A program made the position numbers and the translations under genes. Below the pieces are notes generated by a model. That model saw only the letters and a list, made by a program, of their open reading frames with translations, was not told the origin of the DNA and did no database searches. A stretch of 64,000 bases of DNA, from contig JAPZVO010000057.1 of assembly GCA_029962745.1 (NCBI GenBank), forward strand, positions 62,001 to 126,000, read 5' to 3'. Origin of the DNA: Echinometra lucunter (taxonomy: Eukaryota > Echinodermata > Echinoidea > Camarodonta > Echinometridae). Shown here in pieces: positions 46,098-56,340 of this stretch; within the stretch, counting starts at the first letter, position 1; each line of letters opens with the position of its first letter.

Positions 46098-48229
46098 GTA
46101 TGTGTGTACTTCATGTCAAAGAGACATGAAAAATATGTGCAATTACTAGTTAAACACTTTATAGGTTCATACATGACATGTACTTATATATTTTGATAAT
46201 ATTTATTTCTTCTATCATTTATTAACTCTGTTACAATGGCCACATCTTAATGATAGACATAATGGGATTTAAATCATTATATTTCCTAATCTATGTATGA
46301 TTAGTTTGTGTATTCAAGAAGCATATTACAGTGTATTATGATGTCACATTTGATGTCATATGACATACTCTGCATTAATATCCAATTCCAGACAAATATG
46401 GGCCGCGACGCGACAAAAGGGCCCTTAGCTCTCCAAATGGCTTACGCAGTAAAACCGCGCTAAAGTCAGCGCTTATCAAAATGTGCGCACTGAAAAAACC
46501 ATAAACAAAACAAAACACCAAACCAAAACAAAGCACACGTGCAGAAGAAAAATACTGGAACAGTGACTCTAGTAGTAGTCCGTCGATTAATCTGGCTCTA
46601 GCTGATGATCAAATGTCAAATCATTGATGAATCGGTAAGAACATTATTATGATTTCTTCAGTTTGATTCCAGTAGAAATTATGGGTTTTAAAGGCATTTC
46701 GTGCATTTAATTCAGTTTTAATAGGTGACTGTCTGCCTCGTTTCGTATAGGCCTAGTGCCCTGCAACTGCAAGGCTGCATGCGACATGCATATAGATCTA
46801 GTTTCATCAAAGATAAAGTTAGTGAATAGTGTTAACTGTTAATTCCGACAGTTTCCTTCCTCTCTTATTTCTTTTTCATATTACTGAATAATCTCTGAAT
46901 ATTAATTTTTGTAGTTTATTTCATCAGTTGGGCAATTTCTTTAAACCAAGGCAAGATGTAACTACATGTAGATCTAGAATCTAGATTCTACTGTAGTCGT
47001 AGACTTTGCAGTCACACTCGTCATCGTAAGCTCATGTTGTATGATGAGGGGGCCTTATAACAATGCGCACCTAACATTCACTTGAAATTGACAGCTTTTT
47101 CTTTCAATTTCCTCTAATGGCTGACCTCAGTTTAATCTTCATATCTTAGAGTCTAATTGTGCCGAAAATCTCATTAAAATTTGTGTAAGAACCAAGAACA
47201 ATATCATTTTCACAAGAAAAAGCGACGATGTTTCATAATGTCGGAATGTTATTTGCCGCTAGTTAATAGTAGATGAATGCACGATATGCCTTAGCCTACC
47301 CTTATTTAAATTTAGTTGACGTTTGTGCAAATCTATTCCACTACAATCATGGGACTAACATAGATCTTAACTTCGGACCTGCTTCTACCAATCTCTTGAA
47401 TTTGTTGATTCATATTTGAGGCCTCAATTTTCCCCTGCTGAACTTTACCGGTCAGGAATTCATCAGAAAATTTTAGCAGCTAAATTATATGTAGGCCTAC
47501 AGTGTATTTCCCACACAGAGATGATAAAATAAAGTTAGGCCCGGGAGTTAGGCCTAGATCTATAGGCTCTAGCTATAGTTTAGCTAATTTAGGGCCAGAC
47601 TAGGGCCTTGCCCTACCTCGGGCTCTGGATAAGTATGGAATTACAAATAACTGTTTATGTATCACAACCCTGTGTAAACACAGACCTGCTTTAAAAATAA
47701 TTAAAGGAAATAACAAGAGATGTAGCTGAACTGGTGGGGGGGGGCACTGCATTGTTTGCTTATAATCGAGAGGAGGATGGGAGGGGGCAGATCATTATTA
47801 GCAAGCAATGCCTGAGCCCCCAAACCCTTCCCATTTTGTATTGCTGGATTGTCTTCAGTTTTGAGTGCATTAATTGTCTCTCTAGGTTTTTTTATAGAGC
47901 AATTGAATTACAAACTAAATTTCAATTATGAGGCATTGTTGAATATTTAGTTAAATTACTTTTAGATTAATCAAAGTTAAAACAATACTAATCACAAAAC
48001 AACATTACTAAATGGATTAATTGTTATTACTGTCTAATATTTCATATTAGAATGAATGACATTTTGTATTCCATACTCATTTAATGCCGTTGGTGTACTT
48101 CAGCTGTTCTAAAACAATAAGTCTGTATTTCAGTGTGATTCATCTAAGCAGTTGGCTGCTTCTAGTGCCATTTCGTGTATCATTACAATGGATTTTATCT
48201 TTCTTTTTGTTTTTTCATTTTTTTTACAG

Positions 48230-48436
48230 GCCATTGATATGAAGCAGCTAAGGTCATGCCCGTCCCTATGTCATTGTCATCTCCAGGCCAATATAGGAAT
48301 GTTGAACTGTATCTTAGAGGCAAAGCTGGAAGGAGAGGGGGAGGGTATGATAACCACATTTAATTCAACGATGCTGGAAATGTCAGGTCAATGCATTCAT
48401 ATCAGAGGAGGAAGCAGAGGTGATCTTAGATCTTGA
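48230..48436 (+). CDS. Terminal-exon-like segment carried inside the 4.66-kb element
   Basis: A strong acceptor (ttttttcattttttttacag) precedes an open phase-0 frame reading AIDMKQLRSCPSLCHCHLQA, then NIGMLNCILEAKLEGEGEGM and, later, LEMSGQCIHIRGGSRGDLRS, ending TGA at 48434-48436. The first 20 residues resemble one LRR strand (LRSCPSLxxCHL). Phase 0 matches the LRR exon donors upstream, so splicing from 46097 would give an in-frame tail. A neighbouring frame continues EEEAEVILDLETITEVGFSS, suggesting a one-base deletion in an originally longer tail. Whether it is a captured receptor tail, a transposon gene end or a chance frame is open. Confidence 0.45.
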   Translation, partial: AIDMKQLRSCPSLCHCHLQANIGMLNCILEAKLEGEGEGMITTFNSTMLEMSGQCIHIRGGSRGDLRS

Positions 48437-48528
48437 AACAATCACTGAAGTTGGATTCTCCTCGCGTCAACCCAGGACTTCACAATGATGGAGATCCTAC
48501 AAAATGAACATGGGTATGGCTATACAGG

Positions 48529-48681
48529 ATGTCACTAGAACAAGTAGTGTTTGGAACTTTGGATGCCTCCTTGTGGTCTATGATCACATCCTTTCAGTTG
48601 GTGAATGAACTTACCAAAGCTGAGCATGACCTCTACATTATGTGGGAACTGACTGACAGCGTCCAGATGTGCTACAGTTGA
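48529..48681 (+). CDS. Short 50-codon open frame ahead of the poly(A) signal
   Basis: ATG at 48529 opens MSLEQVVFGTLDASLWSMIT, then SFQLVNELTKAEHDLYIMWE and LTDSVQMCYS, stop at 48679-48681, 32 bp before AATAAA. The codon composition looks protein-like but there is no known domain. It may be part of the decayed tail started at 48230. Confidence 0.2.
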   Translation: MSLEQVVFGTLDASLWSMITSFQLVNELTKAEHDLYIMWELTDSVQMCYS

Positions 48682-48712
48682 AGTTATGGGGAAGCGATAT
48701 TGCTACTTCTTT

Positions 48713-48718
48713 AATAAA
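48713..48718 (+). terminator. AATAAA polyadenylation signal inside the 4.66-kb element
   Basis: AATAAA follows the two short frames above and is followed by the T-rich stretch 'atgctttttgtatcttc', as expected downstream of a cleavage site. Confidence 0.45.
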
Positions 48719-49649
48719 CAAAAGTCTGAAAAAATGCTTTTTGTATCTTCATAATTTGGGTGATAAGTGCCTTTAGAACTCATGACATATTTTTCAATAG
48801 GAGCAATTTCACTTTCAGGATGATATTACCTCTATTTCATAGATGATATTTAATTCTAAATATTTACTACGTTTGTGTGCCTGTAAAAGCAGATGACTAG
48901 GAGAGTAAATTTAAAATTAGCAAATTTTTAATCATTGGATTAACGATAAGATCTTTTAAGGTCATATAGGATTTTTTTTTCTTCATAAATGAGGTCACAT
49001 GTGCAATGATCTAAATTTAGATTGAATTGATTCTTTGTATCGTAACTATACAAAAAAAATACCCTACTAGCTAAACTTTGTAAGCTTTTTTGTTTAACCA
49101 TGTAAAGGAAAATAATGGGTAGATGTTATTAAAGAGATATTTGGGGGCACGGGATTTTATTCTACTTTTTAGTGAAAGGAAAGGAAAGGATGAAATTTAT
49201 TAGGAAGAAAGAACAAACACTCTCCACTCTTAAATTTATTAGAAACCGAAAGTATTTAACAGTTTCAGACTACAGCTTGATAAAGAGCACAAATCCAGAC
49301 GGATTTAAATTCCTAATTTGAAGTACATCGTATGTCAACTCTTGCTTTGAATAAAAGTTACTAGTATGACAAATGCAATTAAGGAAAATTTTATTTCATT
49401 CCATGTTGTACTGACCTATTATGTATATCAAAGTTCACAGTTCATATCTTTTATTAATCCATAATTGAAGAAAAAAAACCCAGAAAATTGGTCTCCCGCT
49501 GGCAGTGGAAATACAAAAGATACACTGAAGTTAATAAAATGAACGATGAAGTGATATAAGACAATGTAACACAATTTAGGCACATACTTGAAATAAGTAT
49601 ATATATGCATAATAAGAAGGTGAGTGAAAGTAACAATGAAGGTATAAAG

Positions 49650-49671
49650 AGAGAGAGAGAGAGAGAGAGCA
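49650..49671. repeat. (GA)n microsatellite in a purine-rich tract
   Basis: About 11 GA repeats inside a purine-rich stretch (49640-49870). The 180-residue minus-strand Phe/Ser/Leu frame over this tract is an artefact of composition. Confidence 0.85.
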
Positions 49672-50640
49672 CCCGAGGGACCTGATGGAGAGCTGGAGAA
49701 ATGAAAGATAAGACCGGTGAAGCAGAGAAAACGCGAGAAAACTAGAGATGTTGGAAATAGAAGGGAAGAAGAGGGAGAGAAAAAGGAAGAGAAGGAAAGA
49801 TATAGACCGAGTTGGAAGAAGAGAAAAGAGCTAGCTGACAGAAAGAAACATGAACATGGAAAGAAGCACGGAATTGAGAAATAATTTAAATTTTGATGCC
49901 TTCTGAATGACTTGTGATTGAGTGGGCGGTAAATGGTTCTGATTTTTGATGATGATGTAATAATGAACAAGCGTGCTAGTTAAATTGATTTTCACTGCAT
50001 ATTCAACACTATTACTATTTAACAGCAACATAAAATCTTTGACACGTGTTTGCCAATTAGGGGCAAATCCATGCAAACTTTAAAAGGGGAGGGGCATTAA
50101 AAATTCTGAGAATACCCCACCCCTTCCCCCAAAGACCACTAAAATTGAAGGTGAATTTAAGATGACATTTTTTGCTCCAAAATTCACTTTAAGACATACA
50201 GATGTTAATGAAAAATATATGGTGAACAAAGGGGATTTCGGCCCTATCCTCCCGGGATCCGTCCTTGATGAACTCTGATTCCTCTATGATTCTCTTTCTC
50301 TTTATCTCCCTGTTAATATGAAAAAATTAGCAATCACAACTTTATTTTCGTAGATTTGTGATTGAAATTCACTTAATGATAAAAGTGTTTATTTCACAAA
50401 GATTTATGGTGAGCAAAGATGATACGGCCCCTTCCTCCCTGGATATAGTGACGCCCCTGAAATATGACCCCTCAATTTTTCTATAATCTTTACATAATGT
50501 AATCTTTTATACTCACTACAGAATAGATATATTCTCTATTTATATCTCTCTACATAATATAATTATGTTTATGAAAAAAGCAAAATTTGATTTCAGCTTA
50601 ATTTAAAAGCCAATTTCAAGGCCGTCTCACGGACGTGAAC

Positions 50641-50684
50641 AAGGTCATTTCAAGGTCATTTCAAGGTCATTTCAAAGTCATTTA
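50641..50684 (+). repeat. 11-bp tandem repeat of AAGGTCATTTC
   Basis: Units start at 50641, 50652, 50663 and 50674 (the last aaagtcattta). Two contain the full TCAAGGTCA extended half-site known for SF-1/ERR-type monomeric nuclear receptors, spaced one helical turn apart. It lies in the right part of the 4.66-kb transposon. Confidence 0.85.
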
Positions 50685-51886
50685 GGTAATATAGGGTTCA
50701 GAGAAGACAAAGATAACAAGAAAAATAAAAATTTCTCTATGATATAATGTAAGTGTCCGTCATGGTACTAGGAGAATGTTGAACTAGCCTCTTAAGCATG
50801 TTAGGAATCTTGGCCAAAATGGTATCAGGGATTGACTATATTGTTTAACTCTATGATTTTGGTCACGCGCGAAGGCAGAATAGCGCGCGTGGAGCAAATA
50901 ACATGCTTTTAAAAAAATCATCAATTTAGACACTTAGGGATGGAATTTTGCGAAACCGTTTGCATATTCAGATTCTGCAGCATTTATACTACAAAATAGT
51001 GTTGAAAACTCATTTTTGAAAAATTTTGCCCTAAGGGCCCTTTTGTCGCGTCGCGGCCCATATAAGTATGATGCACATGAAAATAAGATTTGACTGTCCC
51101 AGTGCTTTGAATGGAAAATGCACTTTTCTTTGTGTCATTTGTAGATACTACAGCATCCATTCTGTCTGATCGGAAGAATTTTATATTTATTGTTACAAAG
51201 AAATGGGATAATGAGCAAACTGATGTGTCAGTTTTACATAATTTTAAAAAAAAGAGTGGAGCTCTCACAGAAATCCAGGTGACAAATCCAGTGAGCATCA
51301 CTAAAATCCTCACCAAAATGTGAAATAAATGCTGATATAAGCTTTAACACATGCTTGATTAGAGTGTGTATGGGATGTGTATTGAGTTTGCATACTGACA
51401 TACCATCATATACTGCAGACAATAATGTGATTTATGCAAAAATTAAGTTGAAGTCACTTTAGTATGATGAGTCTATTTCAAATGAGATCCTTTACCACTG
51501 TTTTATTATTTTTATGTTATTTTTTAGTAGGAAATTGGCTATGAAAAGCTAAAAAAAAAAGGAATAAGAGTACAAAAAGGGAAGGAAAAACTTCTTGTTG
51601 TAAAGACTAGAAAAAGGCAAGGAAAATAATTTAAATGAAAGGGAAAGAATGAGGCCAGGAAAATGAAAAAAGAATGCAAAAATAATCCAGGTGATATGTG
51701 TTACATGTATGTGGAAAAATCACAAGAAATAAAAGAAGAGATCATTGTGAAAAGGGGAAATAAAAAAGGAAATTGGCATTAGATGACAATGAGAAGAAAA
51801 AAAATAAATGAAGAATTAAAACAAAACAGAGGAAGAATAAAAGGGAAATAACAGATTTTTATGAGCTGACATTTTGTATCTTGCAG

Positions 51887-52060
51887 GTCCAAACTCTAAG
51901 ACTTCAAAGATTCAAGCGCCACACACCAGGCCCATCACATCACCTAGCACAAGCACTATGTTCTATGCCAAACCTGAATAACCTGAAAATGGATGAAGAG
52001 GACATGAAACTCAGTGATGAGTTCTGCTCTACATTGAAAGCAGGGGCATCATCCCTACAG
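51887..52060 (+). CDS. LRR exon 5 of the array (58 residues)
   Basis: A 174-nt exon, acceptor tatcttgcag, donor cag|gtatgt, phase 0-0. It reads VQTLRLQRFKRHTPGPSHHL, AQALCSMPNLNNLKMDEEDM and KLSDEFCSTLKAGASSLQ. It has two extra residues in the loop (EEDMKLSDEF) relative to exon 3, LKMDEE replacing LTLDGE, and a basic strand RFKRH in place of GVKCP. It shares FCSTLKAGASSLQ with exon 4, suggesting a recent common parent. Confidence 0.87.
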
Positions 52061-52573
52061 GTATGTGTGTACTTCATGTCAAAGAGACATGAAAAATATG
52101 TGCAATTACTAGTTAAACACTTTATAGGTTCATGCATGACATGTACTTATATATTTTGATAATATTTATTTCTTCTATCATTTATTAACTCTGTTACAAT
52201 GGCCACATCTTAATGATAGACATAATGGGATTTAAATCATTATATTTCCTAATCTATGTATGATTAGTTTGTGTATTTAAGAAGCATATTACAGTGTATT
52301 ATGATGTCACATTTGATGTCATATGACATACTCTGCATTAATATCCAATTCCAGACAAATATAAGTATGATGCACATGAAAATAAGATTTGACTGTCCCA
52401 GTGCTTTGAATGGAAAATGCACTTTTCTTTGTGTCATTTGTAGATACTACAGCACCCATTCTGTCTGATGGGAAGAATTTTATATTTGTTGTTAGAAAAA
52501 AACGGGATGATGAGCAAACTGATATGTCAGTTTTACATAATTAAAAAAAGAATGGAGCTCTCACTGAGAAATA

Positions 52574-52815
52574 AGGGGCGCGTTTCAAGAAACCAACTCC
52601 ATGACAATCATGGGCCCGTTTCACGAAACCGTCAAAAGTCAACTCTCAGCTAAGATCGCCGCTAGTTGGCTAGTTGTCTGCTACCTGTTTCACGAAGCCG
52701 TGTTTGCCAAGATCAACGCCAACATCCCGACTAAGAACTTATGACGCCTCTTACCCTGTCATATGTTTTTTCATTGATATGCAGCGCCATCACATGCCAC
52801 TAATTTGGTAGATTA
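52574..52815. mobile_element. Short copies of the GGGCCCGTTTCACGAAAC fold-back family
   Basis: Two adjacent starts, GGGGCGCGTTTCAAGAAACC and GGGCCCGTTTCACGAAACC (52612), are followed by about 200 bp matching 36800-36985 ('aagatcgccgctagttggc', 'aagatcaacgccaacatcc'). After it the LRR intron sequence restarts with 'aaaataagatttgactgtcc', repeating 52380-52540, so a partial intron duplication accompanies the insertion. Confidence 0.7.
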
Positions 52816-53556
52816 AAATAAGATTTGACTGTCCCAGTGCATTGAATGGAAAATGCACTTTTCTTTGTGTCATTTGTAGATACTACAGCATCCATTCTGT
52901 CTGATCGAAAGAATTGTTATGTTTATTGTTACAAAGAAACGGGATGATGAGCAAACTGATGTGTCAGTTTTACAAGATTAAAAAAAGAATGGGGCTATCA
53001 CAAAGAAATCCAGGTGACAAATCCAGTGAGCATCACTTAAATCCTCACCAAAATGTGAAATAAATATCTTGTGCTTATATATACATGTACTTTAACACAT
53101 GCTTGATTAAAGTTTGATTAAAGTTGGTGTCACCTGAGTTTCATAAGTATTTTTCAAATGAGATCCTTTACCACTGTTTTATTATTTTTATATCATTTTT
53201 TTAGTAGAAAATTGGCTATGAAAAGCTCAAAAAAGGAATAAGAGTATAAAAAGGGAAGGAAAACTTATTGTAAAGACTAGAAAAAGGCAAGGAAATTAAT
53301 TGAAATGAAAGAGAAAGAATGAGGCTAGGAAAAAGAAGAAAGAATGCAAGAATAATCAAAGAGAAATGTCTTATGTATGTGGTTAAAATCACAAGAAATA
53401 AATGAAGAGATCATCATGAAAAGGGAAAGTAAAAAAGAAATTAGCATTAGATGACAATGAGAAGAAGAAAATAAATGAAGAATTAAACAAAAAAACAGAG
53501 GAAGAATAAAAGGGAAATAACAGATTTTCATGAGCTCACATTCTATAATCTTGCAG

Positions 53557-53730
53557 GTCCAAACTCTAAGACTTCAAAGATTCAAGCGCCTTACACCAGG
53601 CTCATCACATCACCTAGCAGAAGCACTGTGTTCTATGCCAAACCTGAATAACCTGACACTGCATGGAGAGGAGATGAAACTCAGTTATGAGTTCTGCTCT
53701 ACATTGAAAGCAAGGGCATCATCCCCACAG
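53557..53730 (+). CDS. LRR exon 6 of the array (58 residues), last LRR exon
   Basis: A 174-nt exon, acceptor ataatcttgcag, donor ccacag|gtatgt, phase 0-0. It reads VQTLRLQRFKRLTPGSSHHL, AEALCSMPNLNNLTLHGEEM and KLSYEFCSTLKARASSPQ. It is closest to exon 5 (same RLQRFKR start and MKLS loop). It has LSYEF for LSDEF and SSPQ for SSLQ; the proline may reflect its position at the end of the LRR stack. It splices in phase to 55401. Confidence 0.85.
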
Positions 53731-53924
53731 GTATGTGTGTACTTCATGTCTGACAGACATGGAAAATATGTGCAATTACTAGTTGAAACACTTTATAGGT
53801 TCATGCATGACATGTACCTATATCTGTTGATAATATTTATTTCTTCTATCATTTATTAACTCTGTTACAAAACAAAAGATATAGAGCAGCAATCCTCCTC
53901 TAAGCTGCTGTCAGATTGGGCTTA

Positions 53925-54255
53925 TGATAAGAAGCCGTAGACAAAACCCTGAGAAATAAGATAGATAAATGTAAAATAGAAAAGAGTGAAGAAAAAAAAA
54001 GAAAATGGAGAAAGAAATAGGAGATGAGAGAGATAGAGAGAGAGATACAAAAGGAGCGTACAGATAAAAAGGAATAGAAAAGGAAGAAAGATTGACATAA
54101 ATGATAGGAAAAAAAGAATGAATGAAAGATTGAAGAAAAATGATTGAAAAGGGAAAATGTTATAGTGAAAAAGGAAATTGAAGTCGTAGAGGAAATCAAT
54201 TAAAATAAAATGGAAATATGTAAAGTAAGAAACAAACAAAAGAACAGAAATCATG
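53925..54255. repeat. Purine-rich (GA/A-rich) strand-asymmetric tract
   Basis: About 330 bp almost free of C on the plus strand. Opposite-strand Phe/Ser frames of 99-110 codons are artefacts. Similar tracts precede each LRR acceptor. Confidence 0.7.
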
Positions 54256-54777
54256 AGAACACAAGAAAAGCAGATACAAAGTTTAGCTCTATTATGTAAT
54301 CACAGAAGTTTTGTGTACAAGCCGTTGTGTGCACATGAGATTCAAGTACATGTACATGTATGTTGGTTTGCAAAACCAGAAATGCTTTGATGCACTAGAA
54401 GTGTCACTTTGGTGATGTCATTGTGAATCATCAATGGGTTGGCTTGTCTTATCTAATCTCTTTTAAGAATTGATAGGTAATCAAATACAGACTTGAAAAA
54501 TTGTCTTAACTAAACTCAAGAATTGAGAAATTTGCCACTTGTTCCATGGCATCTGCTGTTAAATACCTGGTACTACTATTACTGTTCAACTCTTTCTGAT
54601 AAGAATTTTGAGCAAAAAGACCAACAGATGATTGTGATTATGATTCCTTTTTTATCTTCTTCTTTTTGGATGTATGATGATTTAATTTCACTCTTTGATT
54701 TATCTTTTATCAATCAAGCACTTCTTGAATGTATATCAGATAAAAGATTGTATTCTAGACTGGAATGGATCCTTTTT

Positions 54778-55357
54778 TATGCCTCCGCCCAAATGAGGTG
54801 GTCCGTCCGTCCATCCATCCATCCCGTTTTCGTTCTCGCGATAACTTAAGAACCATTTGACAGATTGGCTTCAAACTTGGCTCGTGTATGCATATAGGAG
54901 GGACAATGATCTGATTAGATTTTGGAGTCTCAAGGTCAAAGGTCAAGGTCATAGAGGTAATAATACAAGTAAAAATGGCTTGTTCTCACAATAACTCAAC
55001 CATTTGACCGATAAACCTCAAACTTGGCACAGCTAGGTATGCATATAGCAGGAACAATGATCTGATTAGATTTTGGGGTCTCAAGGTCAAAGTTCAAAGG
55101 TCATAGAGGTCATGTACATAGAAATGGTTTGTTCATGTGATAACTCGGTAACCATTTGACGGTTCAACAAACTTAGCTCATGTATGCCTATGGAAAGGGC
55201 AATGCTCTCATTAGATTTGGGGTTCACAAGGTCAAAGGTCAAGGTCCAAGATGTCATTGTATAAATGAAAATAAATCAACATGAAGTGCCATTTATTTCT
55301 GATTTGGTAATGGCAGAGGCATAAAGTTCGACCACGCGTGGTCGAAGATTCATCTAG
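54778..55357. mobile_element. About 580-bp AGGTCA-rich element, copy 2
   Basis: Same family as 42255-42848: starts 'atgcctccgcccaaatgagg' and ends 'ggcagaggcataaag', 'gaccacgcgtggtcgaagat' and 'tcatctag', so outer 'atgcctccgcc' pairs with 'ggcagaggcat'. AGGTCA half-sites lie at 54933, 54940 and 54946. It is inserted in the intron before the 55401 exon. Confidence 0.87.
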
Positions 55358-55400
55358 TTTTTTTAAATAATACAGTCAGTTTTGCTTTTACATTTTACAG

Positions 55401-55498
55401 GGTTGTTTTCCTCAAATCAGGAATGGAAATTTCAAGTTCAATGGATGTCTTCACAAAAACTTAAAATCATTTCTTCGTTCACTTGCACCCTTTAGCAG
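55401..55498 (+). CDS. Penultimate exon of the LRR gene
   Basis: A 98-nt exon between acceptor ttacattttacag and a near-perfect donor cag|gtaagt. Only frame 0 is open: GCFPQIRNGNFKFNGCLHKN, then LKSFLRSLAPFS, leaving two bases. Phase 0 at its start matches every upstream LRR donor, and the remainder matches the next exon. No LRR pattern is visible, so it likely caps the LRR stack or begins a C-terminal tail. I do not recognise the domain. Confidence 0.7.
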
Positions 55499-55779
55499 GT
55501 AAGTTAAGGAACATGAAATCTGAACACATCAGCATGTTGAAATTGTTTGATCTGTGTAATGTAGAATCAAGGTTTAGAGCCAAGAAAGGAAGAATTGAGC
55601 AAAATACAATGCTAATACTCAAGCAGGAAGCATAATTATGATTGCCATCTCACTGTTTGCACAATAGATTATTAGAACAATTGTATTGGATGTGATAAAA
55701 ATGTATGTATTACTCCCAAAGAGTAGCTCTACTCAGATATTTTTATAATTTCATTTTTACTCTGTTGTCTTTTTGACAG

Positions 55780-55945
55780 TGATCTGATTGGTCTCATCCT
55801 ATTTTATTTTCATTCTCTACATCCTGTTCTTAAATTTCGGCCTGCGAGACAATTAGATACAGACTGTAATAGATGTGATATTGCTTTACGATATGTTTAC
55901 AACCACTTTATTCCTATAAGTGGATACATTATATGCCATGACTGA
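55780..55945 (+). CDS. Last coding exon of the LRR gene
   Basis: After acceptor tgtctttttgacag the frame set by the previous exon stays open for 54 codons: SDLIGLILFYFHSLHPVLKF, then RPARQLDTDCNRCDIALRYV and YNHFIPISGYIICHD, TGA at 55943-55945. AATAAA follows 46 bp later. Phase agreement across two junctions and the poly(A) signal make this a convincing gene end. The segment DLIGLILFYF is hydrophobic but short for a membrane span. Family of the tail unknown. Confidence 0.7.
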
Positions 55946-55990
55946 ATAATAGTCAAGACATATTTTGCATGCTCACTTTGCCAGATTGCA

Positions 55991-55996
55991 AATAAA
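55991..55996 (+). terminator. AATAAA polyadenylation signal of the LRR gene
   Basis: AATAAA 46 bp after the stop codon at 55943-55945, followed by T-rich sequence (atcttactttata). Confidence 0.6.
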
Positions 55997-56171
55997 ATAT
56001 ATCTTACTTTATATAATTTAAAAAAACATACACACACACATCATGTGAGGAACAAAAAGTCTAAGAATTACCTGTCAAAACCTACAGAAACTGAGAAGGG
56101 ATATTTTGAAATTAATTCACCTCCACTGGATGGCTCGTTTCAGAATGTTGGCTTATAGTAAAAGGGTATTC

Positions 56172-56340
56172 AGCAAATAATCACCGTTGGTGAAGGTGAT
56201 GGGTAAACTGCCACTTACGAGGCGATCTGGATGTAGCTATCTTTCCAAAGCGAAGCTGAGGAAAGATAGCGTGTACAGCTGGATCGCCGAGGAAGTGATA
56301 GTTTTCCTCTTCACCTGAAACCAAAAGGTGATTATTTGCT
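56172..56340. mobile_element. 169-bp fold-back MITE
   Basis: The ends AGCAAATAATCACC and GGTGATTATTTGCT are perfect inverses. The arms continue imperfectly (gtgaaggtgat / cacctgaaacc, ggcgatctgg / ctggatcgcc), meeting at 'ctatctttcc-aaagcgaagctga-ggaaagatag'. Confidence 0.85.

Larger units (their letters stand above)
46400..51059. mobile_element. 4660-bp DNA transposon with 29-bp perfect TIRs, inserted in an LRR intron
   Basis: The left end GGGCCGCGACGCGACAAAAG (continuing for nine more matching bases) is the exact reverse complement of the right end at 51031-51059. ATAT at 46396-46399 and 51060-51063 is a 4-bp target duplication. The empty site 'gacaaatataagtatgatg' exists in the sister unit at 52355. 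No transposase is recognisable, so the superfamily is unassigned; a 4-bp duplication is compatible with Sola1, Chapaev or Academ, whose usual termini I cannot confirm here. The perfect TIRs indicate a young insertion. It contains a 3'-exon-like segment (48230-48718). Confidence 0.93.
35700..53880 (+). repeat. Tandem array of about 1.2-kb LRR exon-plus-intron units, broken by transposons
   Basis: Each unit reads: 'gagatcctttaccactgttttatta', a GA-rich purine stretch ('aggccaggaaaaagaa', 'gagatcatcatgaaaagggg'), 'aagggaaataac..tgagctgacatt', acceptor, LRR exon, donor gtatgtgtgt, then 'catgtcaaagagacat', 'atttgatgtcatatgacat' and 'caggtgacaaatccagtgag'. Exon starts lie at 36137, 43470, 44753, 45930, 51887 and 53557. 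Removing the inserted elements gives spacings near 1.18-1.3 kb, except the last, which is about 1.67 kb. High intron identity points to recent duplication. A partial intron duplication sits at about 45510-45920. Confidence 0.9.

Noticed and set aside
49428..49970. 180-codon minus-strand open frame
   Set aside because: Lies over a GA-rich purine tract with a (GA)n microsatellite; composition artefact, no motif or splice sites.
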